In this document: positions 19,985-29,097 of the stretch, one piece after another
How the letters are laid out: every line of letters starts with the position of its first letter
Numbering within the stretch: the first letter of the stretch is position 1
The notes under the pieces: model-generated
The model's database searches: none
What the model saw: only the letters and a program-made list of their open reading frames with translations
What the model was told of the DNA's origin: nothing
Source: Bin25 sp965221765
GTDB lineage: Bacteria > Bacteroidota > Bacteroidia > Flavobacteriales > Flavobacteriaceae
Direction: 5' to 3'
Assembly: GCA_965221765.1 (NCBI GenBank)
Contig: OZ244911.1
Location: 682,001 to 746,000 of the forward strand
DNA: 64,000 nucleotides
Made by a program: the position numbers and the translations under genes

Positions 19985-21622
19985 ATGGCTAAAAAAATTG
20001 TATTTGATGTCGAAGCTAGAGAAGGCATAAAAAAAGGGGTGGACGCCCTGGCTGAAGCGGTAAAAGTAACCCTCGGGCCTAAAGGTCGAAATGCTATTAT
20101 TGGGAAATCATTTGGTGCTCCTCAAGTAACCAAAGATGGTGTGACGGTGGCTAAAGAAATTGAGCTAGAAGACAATCTTGAAAACATGGGGGCACAGATG
20201 GTCAAGGAAGTAGCATCTAAAACCAATGATATTGCAGGAGATGGAACCACTACAGCGACCATTCTTGCCCAAAGCATTGTTAAAGAAGGACTAAAAAATG
20301 TCGCGGCAGGGGCGAATCCCATGGATCTAAAAAAAGGAATAGACAAAGCGGTGGCTAAAGTCGTGGAATACCTACAGAAAACGGCGGTTGAAGTGGGTGG
20401 TTCCTCTGAAAAAATCCATAATGTGGCCAGTATTTCTGCCAATAATGATACCGCTATCGGATCGATCATTACGGAAGCCTTTGATAAGGTGGGTCAAGAA
20501 GGGGTCATTACGGTTGATGAAGCTAAAGTTTCTGATACGTATGTGGATGTGGTTGAAGGAATGCAGTTCGATAGAGGGTACTTGTCTCCATATTTTGTTA
20601 CTGATTCTGAAAAGATGACCACTTCACTAGAAAAAGCCAAGATTCTTTTGTTTGACAAGAAAATATCTACGATGAAAGATTTGACTCCGGTTCTTAACAA
20701 TGTTTTAGAATCTGGATCGCCTCTTTTAATCATTGCTGAAGATGTGGATGGTGAAGCCTTGGCCACCTTGGTTGTTAATAAGCTGAGAGGCGTCCTAAAA
20801 ATAGCCGCTGTAAAAGCGCCTGGCTTTGGTGATCGACGAAAAGCTATGCTAGAAGATATTGCTATTTTGACTGGAGGCACCGTCATTTCTGAAGAGCAAG
20901 GTCATAAACTAGAAAATACGACTATTGATTTGTTGGGTACGGCGGATTTGGTCACCATCGATAAAGACAATACGACCATTGTGGGAGGTTTAGGAGAAAA
21001 AGATTCTATCAATCGTCGGGTCAATGAAATCAAAAACCAAATTGAAACCACAACATCAGATTATGATAAAGAAAAATTGCAAGAGCGACTAGCTAAATTA
21101 TCTGGTGGTGTGGCTGTATTGTATGTTGGAGCCCCATCTGAAGTAGAAATGAAAGAAAAGAAAGATCGGGTGAATGATGCACTTCATGCAACCCGGGCCG
21201 CTATTGAAGAAGGAATTGTAGCCGGTGGCGGTGTGGCTCTCTTGAATGCCAAGTCAAGCCTCGATAAAATCGAGGTTGAAACAGAAGACGAAAAGACAGG
21301 GATACAAATCGTACGAAGAGCCTTAGAATCTCCACTTCGAACCATTGTTGAAAATTCTGGAGCTGAAGGCTCGGTGGTTGTTTCTAAGGTTGAAGAAGGC
21401 GATGCTAACTATGGATATAATGCCAAAGACGGAAAATATGTTGACATGTTGGAAGCAGGTATTATTGACCCAAAGAAAGTTGCACGAGTCGCTTTGGAGA
21501 ATGCTGCATCTGTGGCTGGTATGATTGTCACAACCGAATGTGCCTTAGCGGACATTAAAGAAGACAAGCCTGCCGCTGGTCCACCGATGGGCGGTGGTGG
21601 CGGAATGCCAGGAATGATGTAA
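19985..21622 (+). CDS. groL: Chaperonin GroEL
   Basis: The 545-residue product is full length for the 60-kDa chaperonin that folds proteins in a double-ring chamber with GroES. It starts MAKKIVFDVEAREGIKKGVDALAEAVKVTLGPKGRN; the ATP-binding loops are present (LGPKGRNA near residue 30 and GDGTTTATILAQ near 86), as is the family signature AAIEEGIVAGGG near residue 405, and the C-terminal flexible Gly/Met tail (PPMGGGGGMPGMM). It is the last gene of the block and is followed by a strong terminator at 21662. No anomalies were seen. Confidence 0.98.
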   Translation: MAKKIVFDVEAREGIKKGVDALAEAVKVTLGPKGRNAIIGKSFGAPQVTKDGVTVAKEIELEDNLENMGAQMVKEVASKTNDIAGDGTTTATILAQSIVKEGLKNVAAGANPMDLKKGIDKAVAKVVEYLQKTAVEVGGSSEKIHNVASISANNDTAIGSIITEAFDKVGQEGVITVDEAKVSDTYVDVVEGMQFDRGYLSPYFVTDSEKMTTSLEKAKILLFDKKISTMKDLTPVLNNVLESGSPLLIIAEDVDGEALATLVVNKLRGVLKIAAVKAPGFGDRRKAMLEDIAILTGGTVISEEQGHKLENTTIDLLGTADLVTIDKDNTTIVGGLGEKDSINRRVNEIKNQIETTTSDYDKEKLQERLAKLSGGVAVLYVGAPSEVEMKEKKDRVNDALHATRAAIEEGIVAGGGVALLNAKSSLDKIEVETEDEKTGIQIVRRALESPLRTIVENSGAEGSVVVSKVEEGDANYGYNAKDGKYVDMLEAGIIDPKKVARVALENAASVAGMIVTTECALADIKEDKPAAGPPMGGGGGMPGMM

Positions 21623-21661
21623 TACCATAAGGTGTTTTTATAACATTTCACTGTAGGTGAA

Positions 21662-21699
21662 AATCAAAAAAAGAGTCCGAATGGACTCTTTTTTTGATT
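21662..21699 (+). terminator. Rho-independent terminator after groEL
   Basis: A 17-bp perfect inverted repeat (arms 21662-21678 and 21683-21699) around a GAAT loop, with the core GAGTCC/GGACTC and a run of seven T in the 3' arm. It lies 40 bp after the groEL stop codon. The symmetric A and T runs mean it could also end transcription from the opposite strand. Confidence 0.85.
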
Positions 21700-21884
21700 C
21701 TAGTAGAATCTATTGAGGCCGAAGCGAATACCAAGTGGCATTTTAAATTCACTTTTTATAGTCATGAAATAATTTTTGTTTTTCTGATTTATCATAGAGA
21801 GCATGAGAGTAAATTAGCACGTATAATACAGAAAATAAATTGGTATAAAATGATTAGACTCTGTGTTGGTATTCAAAGAGAATA

Positions 21885-22292
21885 CTACCTAGCAAGTACA
21901 TTTTGGGAATACCAATCAATCAATAGATTGGCTGTCTCATAATTTGTTGCTAGGGATACGCCATGGACATCACAGACTCTCATCAACATACTGATATCTA
22001 CATCATGTGGATGTTTTCCCAATGGATCGCGCATAAAAATCACTACTGAAATTTCATTTCTAGTCACCATAGCTGCTATTTCGGCATCTCCCCCATACGG
22101 GCCAGAAGCTACTTTTTCGACATGTTTGATGCCTGCTCGTTCACAATGATAAGCGGTGGTTCCTGTTGCGACGACTTTGATTTTGGAATGGTTAAAAAAT
22201 TTCAAACGCTTGGTAACAAAAGAGACCATATCAGGTTTTTTGTTATCATGAGCAATCAAAGCGATTTTTTTTAGGGCGAATTTATTTTGCAC
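21885..22292 (-). CDS. mgsA: Methylglyoxal synthase
   Basis: MgsA converts dihydroxyacetone phosphate to methylglyoxal and phosphate, a bypass of lower glycolysis used under phosphate limitation. The 135-residue protein has the expected motifs: IALIAHDNKK at the N-terminus, VATGTTAYHCERAG (phosphate-binding TGTT), VASGPYGGDAEIAAMV (catalytic Asp in GGD), IFMRDPLGKHPHDVD (second catalytic Asp and His) and CDVHGVSLATNYETANLL. Both catalytic acids are present. The gene stands alone on the minus strand, facing groEL. The tail WYSQNVLAR after the core is short and ordinary. Intact. Confidence 0.93.
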   Translation of the reverse strand: MQNKFALKKIALIAHDNKKPDMVSFVTKRLKFFNHSKIKVVATGTTAYHCERAGIKHVEKVASGPYGGDAEIAAMVTRNEISVVIFMRDPLGKHPHDVDISMLMRVCDVHGVSLATNYETANLLIDWYSQNVLAR

Positions 22293-22436
22293 GTATGACT
22301 ATTTAATAGTAACTAATCAAAGTCTGAAAGGACATGCAAAATTAAGTCAAGATATTATCTGAAAGATTAAAAACTAAAATTATTTACTCCCTTTTTCAGA
22401 TGGCCTATCGACGGCTCGTTATCTTGTCAACAACAG

Positions 22437-22509
22437 TTGGCCCACTAGGGATCGAACCTAGACTCTTCTGAACCAAAATCAGACGTGTTGCCAGTTACAC
22501 CATGGGCCA
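22437..22509 (-). tRNA. tRNA-Gln (anticodon TTG)
   Basis: The minus strand folds as a 73-nt cloverleaf. The acceptor stem pairs tggccca (5') with tgggcca (3') and leaves an A discriminator. The anticodon arm is tctga / loop ttttggt / tcaga, giving anticodon TTG. The T arm contains ggttcgatcc. The CCA end is not encoded. It lies alone between mgsA and the methyltransferase gene. Confidence 0.93.
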
Positions 22510-22747
22510 AAGGTTGGCAAATTTACTTTTTTTGTTGTATTCCCTAATGATTAAAATCCATTAGTTATGCACGAATCTGCTGGAATTTCTACTTAAAGCT
22601 TAAAATTATTGCCTTTTTGCGATAGGAAATTGGGATAATGTATTCATAGATCATGTGAGGCCTTACTAACTTGCTGGAAGTTAAAATCCTTTAATTTTAA
22701 CATTCTCATTTGCCGAAATTTGGGAGTCGATATGAACACTACGATTG

Positions 22748-24331
22748 ATGCATAGGGATTTACATATTTCTGACAATATGGATGTGTTAAGAAGTTTTGA
22801 AGATGATTTGGTTGATCTTATTTATCTAGACCCTCCTTTTAATTCTAAAAAGCAATATGCCGGGGCCATTGCAACCCAAGCAGAAAAACAAAAGTTTACA
22901 GATACTTGGAAATGGAATGCTTTAAAAACCGAATGGCTTGGAGAAATAGATCGAAAAAATCCGGCTTTGTCTAAAATCATCGAAGCCAGCCGAATCACCC
23001 AAGGAGATGGCACGGCTGCATATCTCACCATGATGGGCATTCGGTTGATAGAAATGCAACGAGTTTTGAAACCTAGTGGAAGCATCTACCTCCATTGTGA
23101 TGATGCTGCAAACTCTTATTTACGGCTATGCATGGATGCGGTTTTTGGATATAAAAATTTTAAAAATTCGATTACCTGGCGTCGATTCACTTCTCATAAT
23201 GATGCGAAGCGATTCGGAAGAATCACGGACACCATTCTATTTTACACCAATGGAGATCATTATACTTGGAAACCTGAAAGAATTGCAACTGAACTGACTC
23301 CGGAGGAATTAAATAACAAGTACCCTAAAAAAAATGATGATCGGGGGCACTACTACGTGAGGGACTTGACTGGTCCAGGCATTTCAAAAGGGGATTCTGG
23401 AAAACCTTGGCGTGGGTTTAATCCATCAAATAAAGGAAGGCATTGGTCTGTTCCTTTGACTGGAAGTTTTGCCCGGTGGATTGAGGATAACTATATATCT
23501 CATTATCGAAGTTTAACATCGATTCAAAGTCGCCTAGATGCATTGGATGAAGTCAATATGATTGTCCATCCCAATGGGCGAAGACAATGGCCAGGGATTA
23601 AACGATTCGAACAGTCAGAAGTGGGTAACCCTCCGCAAAATTTGATTCTTGAACCCATCGGTTTTACCAATTATAACAAAAAGGGGAGACCTCAAGTTGA
23701 TGAATTCACTGGTTGGGCGACACAAAAACCATTGGAGTTATTACGACCATTAATCAAAGTATCTTCTAATCCTGGTGATTTAGTGCTTGATCCTTTCTGT
23801 GGCTGTGCTACAGCATGTGTTGCTGCTGAGCTTGAAAACCGTCAATGGATCGGAATTGATGTCTGTGAAGAAGCCGAAACCATTACAAATTACAGGCTTG
23901 AAGGGGTAATCAAAACCGATATTGAGTCTCATGCTAAAGGGTTAAAACCAAATGTGATCAAAAACAAGCCATACCAACCGTTTGCAACCCCTCATAGTAC
24001 TGAATCAACTAGAATTAAACGGTCGTATCGATCGCAAGAAAATTTAGATAAGTTATATGGTATACAGAGAGGAGACTGTCCAGGTTGTGGAAATCATTAC
24101 AGGGCCAAAGACATGCATGTTGATCATATCATTCGTAGAGATATCGGTGGCGATGATCTTAAAAACCTGCAATTATTATGCGGTCATTGTAATGCTACCA
24201 AGGGGCCTGATACCATGAGTGACTTATGGAAAAGATTAATAAACGGCGATGTTATCTCGAAAGAAATTGCAATTGCTCTCGAAAAAAAATGGAATTCTAT
24301 GAAATTAGAAAACCGACATGGAGAGTATTAA
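22748..24331 (+). CDS. DNA methyltransferase fused to a C-terminal HNH nuclease
   Basis: The protein (about 527 residues from ATG 22748; an adjacent TTG at 22745 is less likely) starts with an N6-adenine or N4-cytosine methyltransferase. The catalytic motif DPPF is at residues 28-31 (LIYLDPPFNSKKQY). Then come a target-recognition-like middle region and the AdoMet motif near residue 350, DPFCGCATACVAAELENRQWIGID, where the usual FxGxG is FCGCA. From about residue 440 a zinc-type HNH domain follows: CPGCGNHY, MHVDHIIRRDIGGDDLKNLQLLCGHCNATKG, with two CxxC pairs and the His/Asp/Asn core. A single chain could thus modify and cut DNA, but whether the HNH part is active is unknown. No separate restriction gene is next to it. 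Intact. Confidence 0.88.
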   Translation: MHRDLHISDNMDVLRSFEDDLVDLIYLDPPFNSKKQYAGAIATQAEKQKFTDTWKWNALKTEWLGEIDRKNPALSKIIEASRITQGDGTAAYLTMMGIRLIEMQRVLKPSGSIYLHCDDAANSYLRLCMDAVFGYKNFKNSITWRRFTSHNDAKRFGRITDTILFYTNGDHYTWKPERIATELTPEELNNKYPKKNDDRGHYYVRDLTGPGISKGDSGKPWRGFNPSNKGRHWSVPLTGSFARWIEDNYISHYRSLTSIQSRLDALDEVNMIVHPNGRRQWPGIKRFEQSEVGNPPQNLILEPIGFTNYNKKGRPQVDEFTGWATQKPLELLRPLIKVSSNPGDLVLDPFCGCATACVAAELENRQWIGIDVCEEAETITNYRLEGVIKTDIESHAKGLKPNVIKNKPYQPFATPHSTESTRIKRSYRSQENLDKLYGIQRGDCPGCGNHYRAKDMHVDHIIRRDIGGDDLKNLQLLCGHCNATKGPDTMSDLWKRLINGDVISKEIAIALEKKWNSMKLENRHGEY

Positions 24332-24514
24332 AATTAACCGCCTTGAGAAAGCTATTATGTTCTAACCGCTTGATCAGGTTTCCAAAATTTTTATGACCTA
24401 TTGATAACCAACAGTTGCTCCATCAATATTTTATCTATTACTCTCCACTTTTCAAGTATCTTGCTTTATGAAAAATTTATTACTTTGGTAAGTCCCTAAC
24501 AAAAACCTATTCAT

Positions 24515-25006
24515 ATGGCAATCAAGAGTTTTCAAGGAGCACAAATACGAAAAAAAAAGCCAGAACAAAATAAGACATTGGTTTCTGACTTAATGGCTAG
24601 AAACTTGGTCACGTTTTCACCTGAGCAAACACTTCAAGATGTGATGCGAGCCTTTATCAAGCATAAAATATCCGGAGGCCCGGTTGTTAATCGTTCTGGA
24701 AAGATTATCGGTATTATTTCTGATGCGGATTGCATGAAGCAAATTTCGGATTCCCGTTATTTCAACATGCCGTTTATCAATCGTAAAGTAGAGTTTTTGA
24801 TGAGCAAAACGGTCATCACCATACAAGATGATCAGACTATTTTTGATGCCGCGTCTCTTTTTTATAATACAAAATTACATCGTTTTCCAGTGCTTGACAA
24901 GAGGGGCCGACTAATTGGACAAATTAGTTTACGTGATGTCTTGATTGGAGCCTCCAAGCTAAAAAGCGCTAGTTGGGAACATAAAAAGATTCCGCTTAAA
25001 AATTAG
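24515..25006 (+). CDS. Tandem CBS-domain protein
   Basis: The 163-residue cytoplasmic protein consists almost entirely of two CBS domains, about residues 25-85 (VSDLMARNLVTFSPEQTLQDVMRAF, then GGPVVNRSGKIIGIISDADCMK) and 93-152 (VEFLMSKTVITIQDDQTIFDAASLF, then HRFPVLDKRGRLIGQISLRDVL). CBS pairs bind adenosine nucleotides and act as energy or ligand sensors. No fused enzyme domain or membrane part is present, so the partner is unknown. The first 22 residues are basic (IRKKKPEQNK). It stands alone, about 180 bp after the methyltransferase-HNH gene. Stand-alone CBS proteins of this type are common in Bacteroidota. Confidence 0.88.
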   Translation: MAIKSFQGAQIRKKKPEQNKTLVSDLMARNLVTFSPEQTLQDVMRAFIKHKISGGPVVNRSGKIIGIISDADCMKQISDSRYFNMPFINRKVEFLMSKTVITIQDDQTIFDAASLFYNTKLHRFPVLDKRGRLIGQISLRDVLIGASKLKSASWEHKKIPLKN

Positions 25007-25703
25007 GAAACCATATTGTGTAACTTTTCCTTTGTGCTCGTTTCGATTAACATAAAATAATATTTTAATTTTTATAAATCAAAAATGCCGTAACTATTGG
25101 ATATTTGACAAAAAAGAATGATGTCGTTTGTTTCGAATCCGAAAAAAAATTCGATGTAACAACTCAATCGAAAGTGCAAGATTATCAAGAATATAGTGTG
25201 CTAACTCCAACTCGACAGAGTCGTTAAGACTTTTTTAAATTAACACAAAAAAGGTTGTGAACCTATTCAACGCATATGATAGAATATAGCAAATATTTAA
25301 AACAAATTGAATAATGGAGAATTTTATCTTCAATGCAACCAAAACTGAAAGAACAAAACATTGAAGTGCCAATTCATAGCGAAATACTAACCAAATGCCA
25401 CAAAAATACTTGAAGCTACTATAAATATAGGCTAGTTTACATTACAATCATATTATAATATGCAAAAGGAGAACCAAGAATCTCAAAACAACTATTCAAA
25501 CTCCTCTTGTTAAAGCCCTTTGGGATAATTAATATCGAAATTATAGACACAATATATCAACCGATAGAAAACTAACATTTTCGAATAAAAAGTTCTTTTT
25601 CATTACTGTCATTGTATATCGACTCACTTATTCTACTCATAAATCCTCTAATATTCTTAATATTGTAATAGAAAAATTCAACTCGGTCTCTTTTTTTTAA
25701 TTT
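25007..25703. other. Intergenic, no intact gene; short coding-like relic
   Basis: About 700 bp of very AT-rich DNA. A start-less run of about 45 codons on the plus strand (about 25087-25227, including FESEKKFDVTTQSKVQDYQ) looks protein-like but matches no family I know. Otherwise stops are frequent in all frames. It may be the remnant of a gene that once preceded the HsdR-N-like nuclease gene. Confidence 0.3.
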
Positions 25704-26819
25704 ATGTGTAAAGAAATTAAGGAAATGTTCGAAGATTTGCGCGTAAAATACGCATCTTTAAAAGATTCCAATCCAGACGAGAAAAATACGGAGTCTTGGT
25801 TTATAAATCCATTCTTAGAAAGTTTGGGTTATCCTGTATCCAATCATCTATTGGTAGAACAACAGTTTGTAGCAGATAGAGGAAGAGTAAATATGCAAAG
25901 AGGAAACCCCGGTGCAGGTAAAGTTGATTTCGCAATAAAACATAAAGAAACAAAAGACCCCATAATCTTTATTGAATGTAAAAGATTAGACGCAGACCTT
26001 GATGGGGGTCGTTTTTCTGCTTTTGAACAAATCAATCGTTACTATACCCTTAACCCAACCGTTGATTTCGCACTTCTCAGTAATGGTAATGAGTATAGAT
26101 TATACTTGGGACAAGACACTCCTAGAAGACTTGTTAAAGAACCGTTCATATGTTTTAATATAGAACGCTTTACTGATGATGATATAAAGGTTTTAAAGCT
26201 TCTTTCTTGTGAAAATTATAAACCAGAAGAAGTTAGAAAAATTGCTCGATATCGAATCGATGAGGAAAAAGTATTGAGCTATTTGAAATCAAATATTTCA
26301 AACGCTCCTTCTGAAGAGTTTGTTAAATTTTTATCTAAAGTGGTTTTTGGTGATAAAACAGTTAGGAATTTGAGAAAAGTAAAATCTATTGTTACCAATC
26401 TCCTTCTTGAATTGGGCCCAAAAGCTCCCCAACCCAATCCTCCTTGTTGCGATAAGCCCGAACCAACACCAAATAGCCCTAAAAATATTTTTGATATAAG
26501 AGTATTAACACACATCAAACCTGAATATATAATTTTTGAAAATCAAAAAGAAGTTATAACCAATTGGAGGGATGTACTTGAGTTTTTGATGAAAAAGCTA
26601 CTTGATAGAGATGTTGCCGGTATTTTTGAGTTAAATTCGAATAGTATTTCTACTCAGAGAAAATGGAGAGATTCTAGACACATAGGCCATGGATATTACA
26701 TTGAAGCAAATAAATCTGCAAAGGATATTTTATCTATCCTAAAAAAATCTTTATCACATTTAAATCTTAGAGATGATTTGTATTTATCAATCCGGCATAC
26801 CAGAACTTTAAAACAATAA
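25704..26819 (+). CDS. Orphan nuclease-like protein with HsdR N-terminal (PD-(D/E)xK) domain
   Basis: The 371-residue protein has the HsdR-N fold at its start: NTESWFINPFLESLGYPVSN, then KVDFAIKH (Asp75) and IIFIECKRLDADLDG (Glu91, Lys93), which form the PD-(D/E)xK metal site, then GRFSAFEQINRYYTL and DFALLSNGNEYRLYL. The family occurs as the nuclease end of type I restriction subunits and as a free-standing domain. No helicase follows: after a Pro-rich linker (KAPQPNPPCCDKPEPTPNSP, about residues 236-255) comes a C-terminal domain with INTWRDVLEFLM-like text (ITNWRDVLEFLMKKLL) and GHGYYIEANKSAKDIL. No hsdM or hsdS genes are nearby. It may be a solitary defence or repair nuclease; the substrate is unknown. 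Intact; codon use like its neighbours. Confidence 0.8.
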   Translation: MCKEIKEMFEDLRVKYASLKDSNPDEKNTESWFINPFLESLGYPVSNHLLVEQQFVADRGRVNMQRGNPGAGKVDFAIKHKETKDPIIFIECKRLDADLDGGRFSAFEQINRYYTLNPTVDFALLSNGNEYRLYLGQDTPRRLVKEPFICFNIERFTDDDIKVLKLLSCENYKPEEVRKIARYRIDEEKVLSYLKSNISNAPSEEFVKFLSKVVFGDKTVRNLRKVKSIVTNLLLELGPKAPQPNPPCCDKPEPTPNSPKNIFDIRVLTHIKPEYIIFENQKEVITNWRDVLEFLMKKLLDRDVAGIFELNSNSISTQRKWRDSRHIGHGYYIEANKSAKDILSILKKSLSHLNLRDDLYLSIRHTRTLKQ

Positions 26820-26820
26820 A

Positions 26821-28878
26821 TCATCCTATTTTTTGACCACTGATTGAATTTGAACTTTCTGGTCGAATAAAGATAGGAATTCCTTTTTCATTCTCTGCCA
26901 TAAGAAGCATTCCATGGCTCTGAATTCCACGTAATTTTTTGGATTCTAAATTGGCTAGTAAAATCACTTGTTTTCCAATTAATTCCTTGGGCTGATAATG
27001 AGGGGAGATCCCAGAGACAACCGTTCTAGTCGTAGTGCCATCATTTAAAGAAATTTTCATCAACTTGTCAGTTTTAGGAACTTTTTCAGCCTCTAAAATA
27101 GTGGCCACCCTCAAATCTAACGCCGAAAAATCTTCAAATGATACCTCCGGTTTTTTGGAAGGAAAATCACTCGATTCTTCTTTTAATACTTCTTTGCTTT
27201 TTAATTTGTTGAGTTGATATTCAACTTGTTGATTATCGATTTTATCAAAAAGCCGAGCCGGTTTATTGATGACATGCCCTTCCTTAAATACTATTTTACT
27301 AGCACTTATATCATCCCATGAGGGCTTTTTACTATCATTATTTATTAACTTTTCAATTTTTTTTGAAGTAAATGGTAAAAATGGCTCTGCTAAAACACCC
27401 AAAGAAGTCACCAACTGTAAACAAAGATTCAATACTGTTCCGACCCGCTGTTTATCTGTTTTGATGATTTTCCACGGTTCGTTTTCAGCCAAATACTTGT
27501 TGCCACTACGAGAAAGATCCATGAATTGGGCTATAGCATCTCGAAATCTGAATTTTTCGACATGCTCCGCTATTTTTTCCTGTGAATTTTGAATATTCGA
27601 TAACAACGCTTGATCTCCTATACTCAACTCTCCTGCTTTAGGAACCACCCGATTAAAATATTTATCAATTAAAACCAATGTTCGATTAACAAAATTTCCC
27701 AAATTGGCCACCAATTCATTATTATTACGAGCTTGAAAATCATACCACGTAAAATCACTATCACTAGTTTCTGGAGCTGTTGCCGTCAAGACATACCGCA
27801 AAACATCTTGTTTTCCTGGAAAATCTCTTAGATATTCATGCAACCAAACCGCCCAATTTTTTGAAGTTGATAATTTTTGACCTTCTAGATTCAAAAATTC
27901 ATTGGCTGGAACATTTCTAGGGACGATGTAATGCTCTGTTTCATTTAAAATCATTGGAAAAATGATGCAGTGAAATACGATATTATCCTTCCCAATAAAA
28001 TGATATAACTCGGTATTTTTTTTATCCTGCCAATAAGGCCGCCAGTCAACCCCTTTTTTTTTGGCCCATTCTTTGGTCGAAGAGATATAACCAATGGGAG
28101 CATCAAACCACACATAAAAGACCTTGTCTTCATAGCCTTTTATTGGGACGTTAACCCCCCAATCCAAATCCCGAGTAATTGCTCTCGGATTAAATCCTTG
28201 GTTTACCCATGATTTTACTTGTCCATAGACATTCGTTTTCCAATCATCCCTATGTTTTTTCAATATCCACTCTTTGATAAATCCTTGGTACTTTTCCATC
28301 GGTAAATACCAATGTTTTGTTTTTTTTGGAATGGGTTGGGCATCAGAAATAGTAGATTTGGGATTGATCAGATCCATGACACTGAGCGAACTGCCACATT
28401 TTTCACATTGGTCGCCATAAGCTCCATGATGTCCACAAAATGGACAAGTTCCAATGACATAGCGATCGGCTAGAAACTGATTTTCTTTAGGGTCATATAA
28501 CTGCGTAGATTCTTTTTCTTCAAATACCCCATGTCGATATAACTCTAGAAATATTTCTTGGGTTGTTTGGTGATGAATTTTACGAGAAGTTCTAGAATAA
28601 TTATCAAATGAAATACCAAATTCCTTAAAAGAATCTTCAATGATCTTGTGATACTTATCAATGAGTTGAGTTGGCTTGATTCCTTCTTGTTTTGCTTTCA
28701 TTGAAATAGCCACACCATGTTCATCACTTCCACAGATATAAATGACATCACGCCTTCTAGCCCGTAAATACCGACAATAAATATCCGCTGGAATATAGAC
28801 CCCTGCCAAATGCCCAATATGGATGGGGCCATTGGTATAAGGTAACGCCGCGGTGACCGTATATCTTTTTGGTTTCAT
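26821..28878 (-). CDS. metG: Methionyl-tRNA synthetase with C-terminal tRNA-binding domain
   Basis: MetG charges tRNA-Met. The 685-residue protein has the class I signature HIGH in GPIHIGHLAGVYIPADIY (residues 20-23), the zinc knuckle with CPFCGHHGAYGDQCEKCGS, the KMSKS loop as KLSTSKNW (near residue 332), and the anticodon-binding helical domain. From about residue 575 an OB-fold EMAP/Trbp111 domain follows (ALDLRVATILEAEKVPKTDKLMKI, VVSGISPHY, LLANLESKKLRGIQSHGM). That is the dimerising long form. The ATG at 28878 follows within 16 bp of a TAnnTTTG box. The stop is 2 bp from that of the convergent nuclease gene. Intact. Confidence 0.97.
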   Translation of the reverse strand: MKPKRYTVTAALPYTNGPIHIGHLAGVYIPADIYCRYLRARRRDVIYICGSDEHGVAISMKAKQEGIKPTQLIDKYHKIIEDSFKEFGISFDNYSRTSRKIHHQTTQEIFLELYRHGVFEEKESTQLYDPKENQFLADRYVIGTCPFCGHHGAYGDQCEKCGSSLSVMDLINPKSTISDAQPIPKKTKHWYLPMEKYQGFIKEWILKKHRDDWKTNVYGQVKSWVNQGFNPRAITRDLDWGVNVPIKGYEDKVFYVWFDAPIGYISSTKEWAKKKGVDWRPYWQDKKNTELYHFIGKDNIVFHCIIFPMILNETEHYIVPRNVPANEFLNLEGQKLSTSKNWAVWLHEYLRDFPGKQDVLRYVLTATAPETSDSDFTWYDFQARNNNELVANLGNFVNRTLVLIDKYFNRVVPKAGELSIGDQALLSNIQNSQEKIAEHVEKFRFRDAIAQFMDLSRSGNKYLAENEPWKIIKTDKQRVGTVLNLCLQLVTSLGVLAEPFLPFTSKKIEKLINNDSKKPSWDDISASKIVFKEGHVINKPARLFDKIDNQQVEYQLNKLKSKEVLKEESSDFPSKKPEVSFEDFSALDLRVATILEAEKVPKTDKLMKISLNDGTTTRTVVSGISPHYQPKELIGKQVILLANLESKKLRGIQSHGMLLMAENEKGIPIFIRPESSNSISGQKIG

Positions 28879-28886
28879 TAGGGATT

Positions 28887-28894
28887 CAAAAGTA
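28887..28894 (-). promoter_or_regulatory. Putative -7 box of metG promoter
   Basis: Read on the minus strand, TACTTTTG fits TAnnTTTG. It ends 8 bp before the metG start codon, so the transcript would have almost no leader. No TTG element is obvious at the -33 position. Confidence 0.35.
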
Positions 28895-29063
28895 GATAAA
28901 TAGACCCCTTCTCTTAATGAATTGGCTAATTTATTGGATCACTAGCTAATAGAATACTCCCCCAACTCATTGTTAAAAAATCATCCTGCCCAAAGAGAAT
29001 AGACTAGAAATTAAAAAACTACAAATTGTTATGCTACAAAAAATTAAAAGGAATTATATTATC

Positions 29064-29083
29064 ATTGTTATAAAAATAACAAT
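29064..29083 (+). promoter_or_regulatory. Perfect 8-4-8 inverted repeat upstream of the ACT-like gene
   Basis: ATTGTTAT, four A, ATAACAAT: a perfect palindrome ending 14 bp before the start codon at 29098. It has no T tail and is too AT-rich to be a strong terminator, so an operator for a dimeric regulator is the more likely reading. Confidence 0.4.
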
Positions 29084-29097
29084 CGATTTTATTTATT

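Noticed and set aside
21694..21942. 82-codon plus-strand frame after groEL
   Set aside because: It begins inside the terminator stem and overlaps the end of mgsA on the other strand; no known motif.
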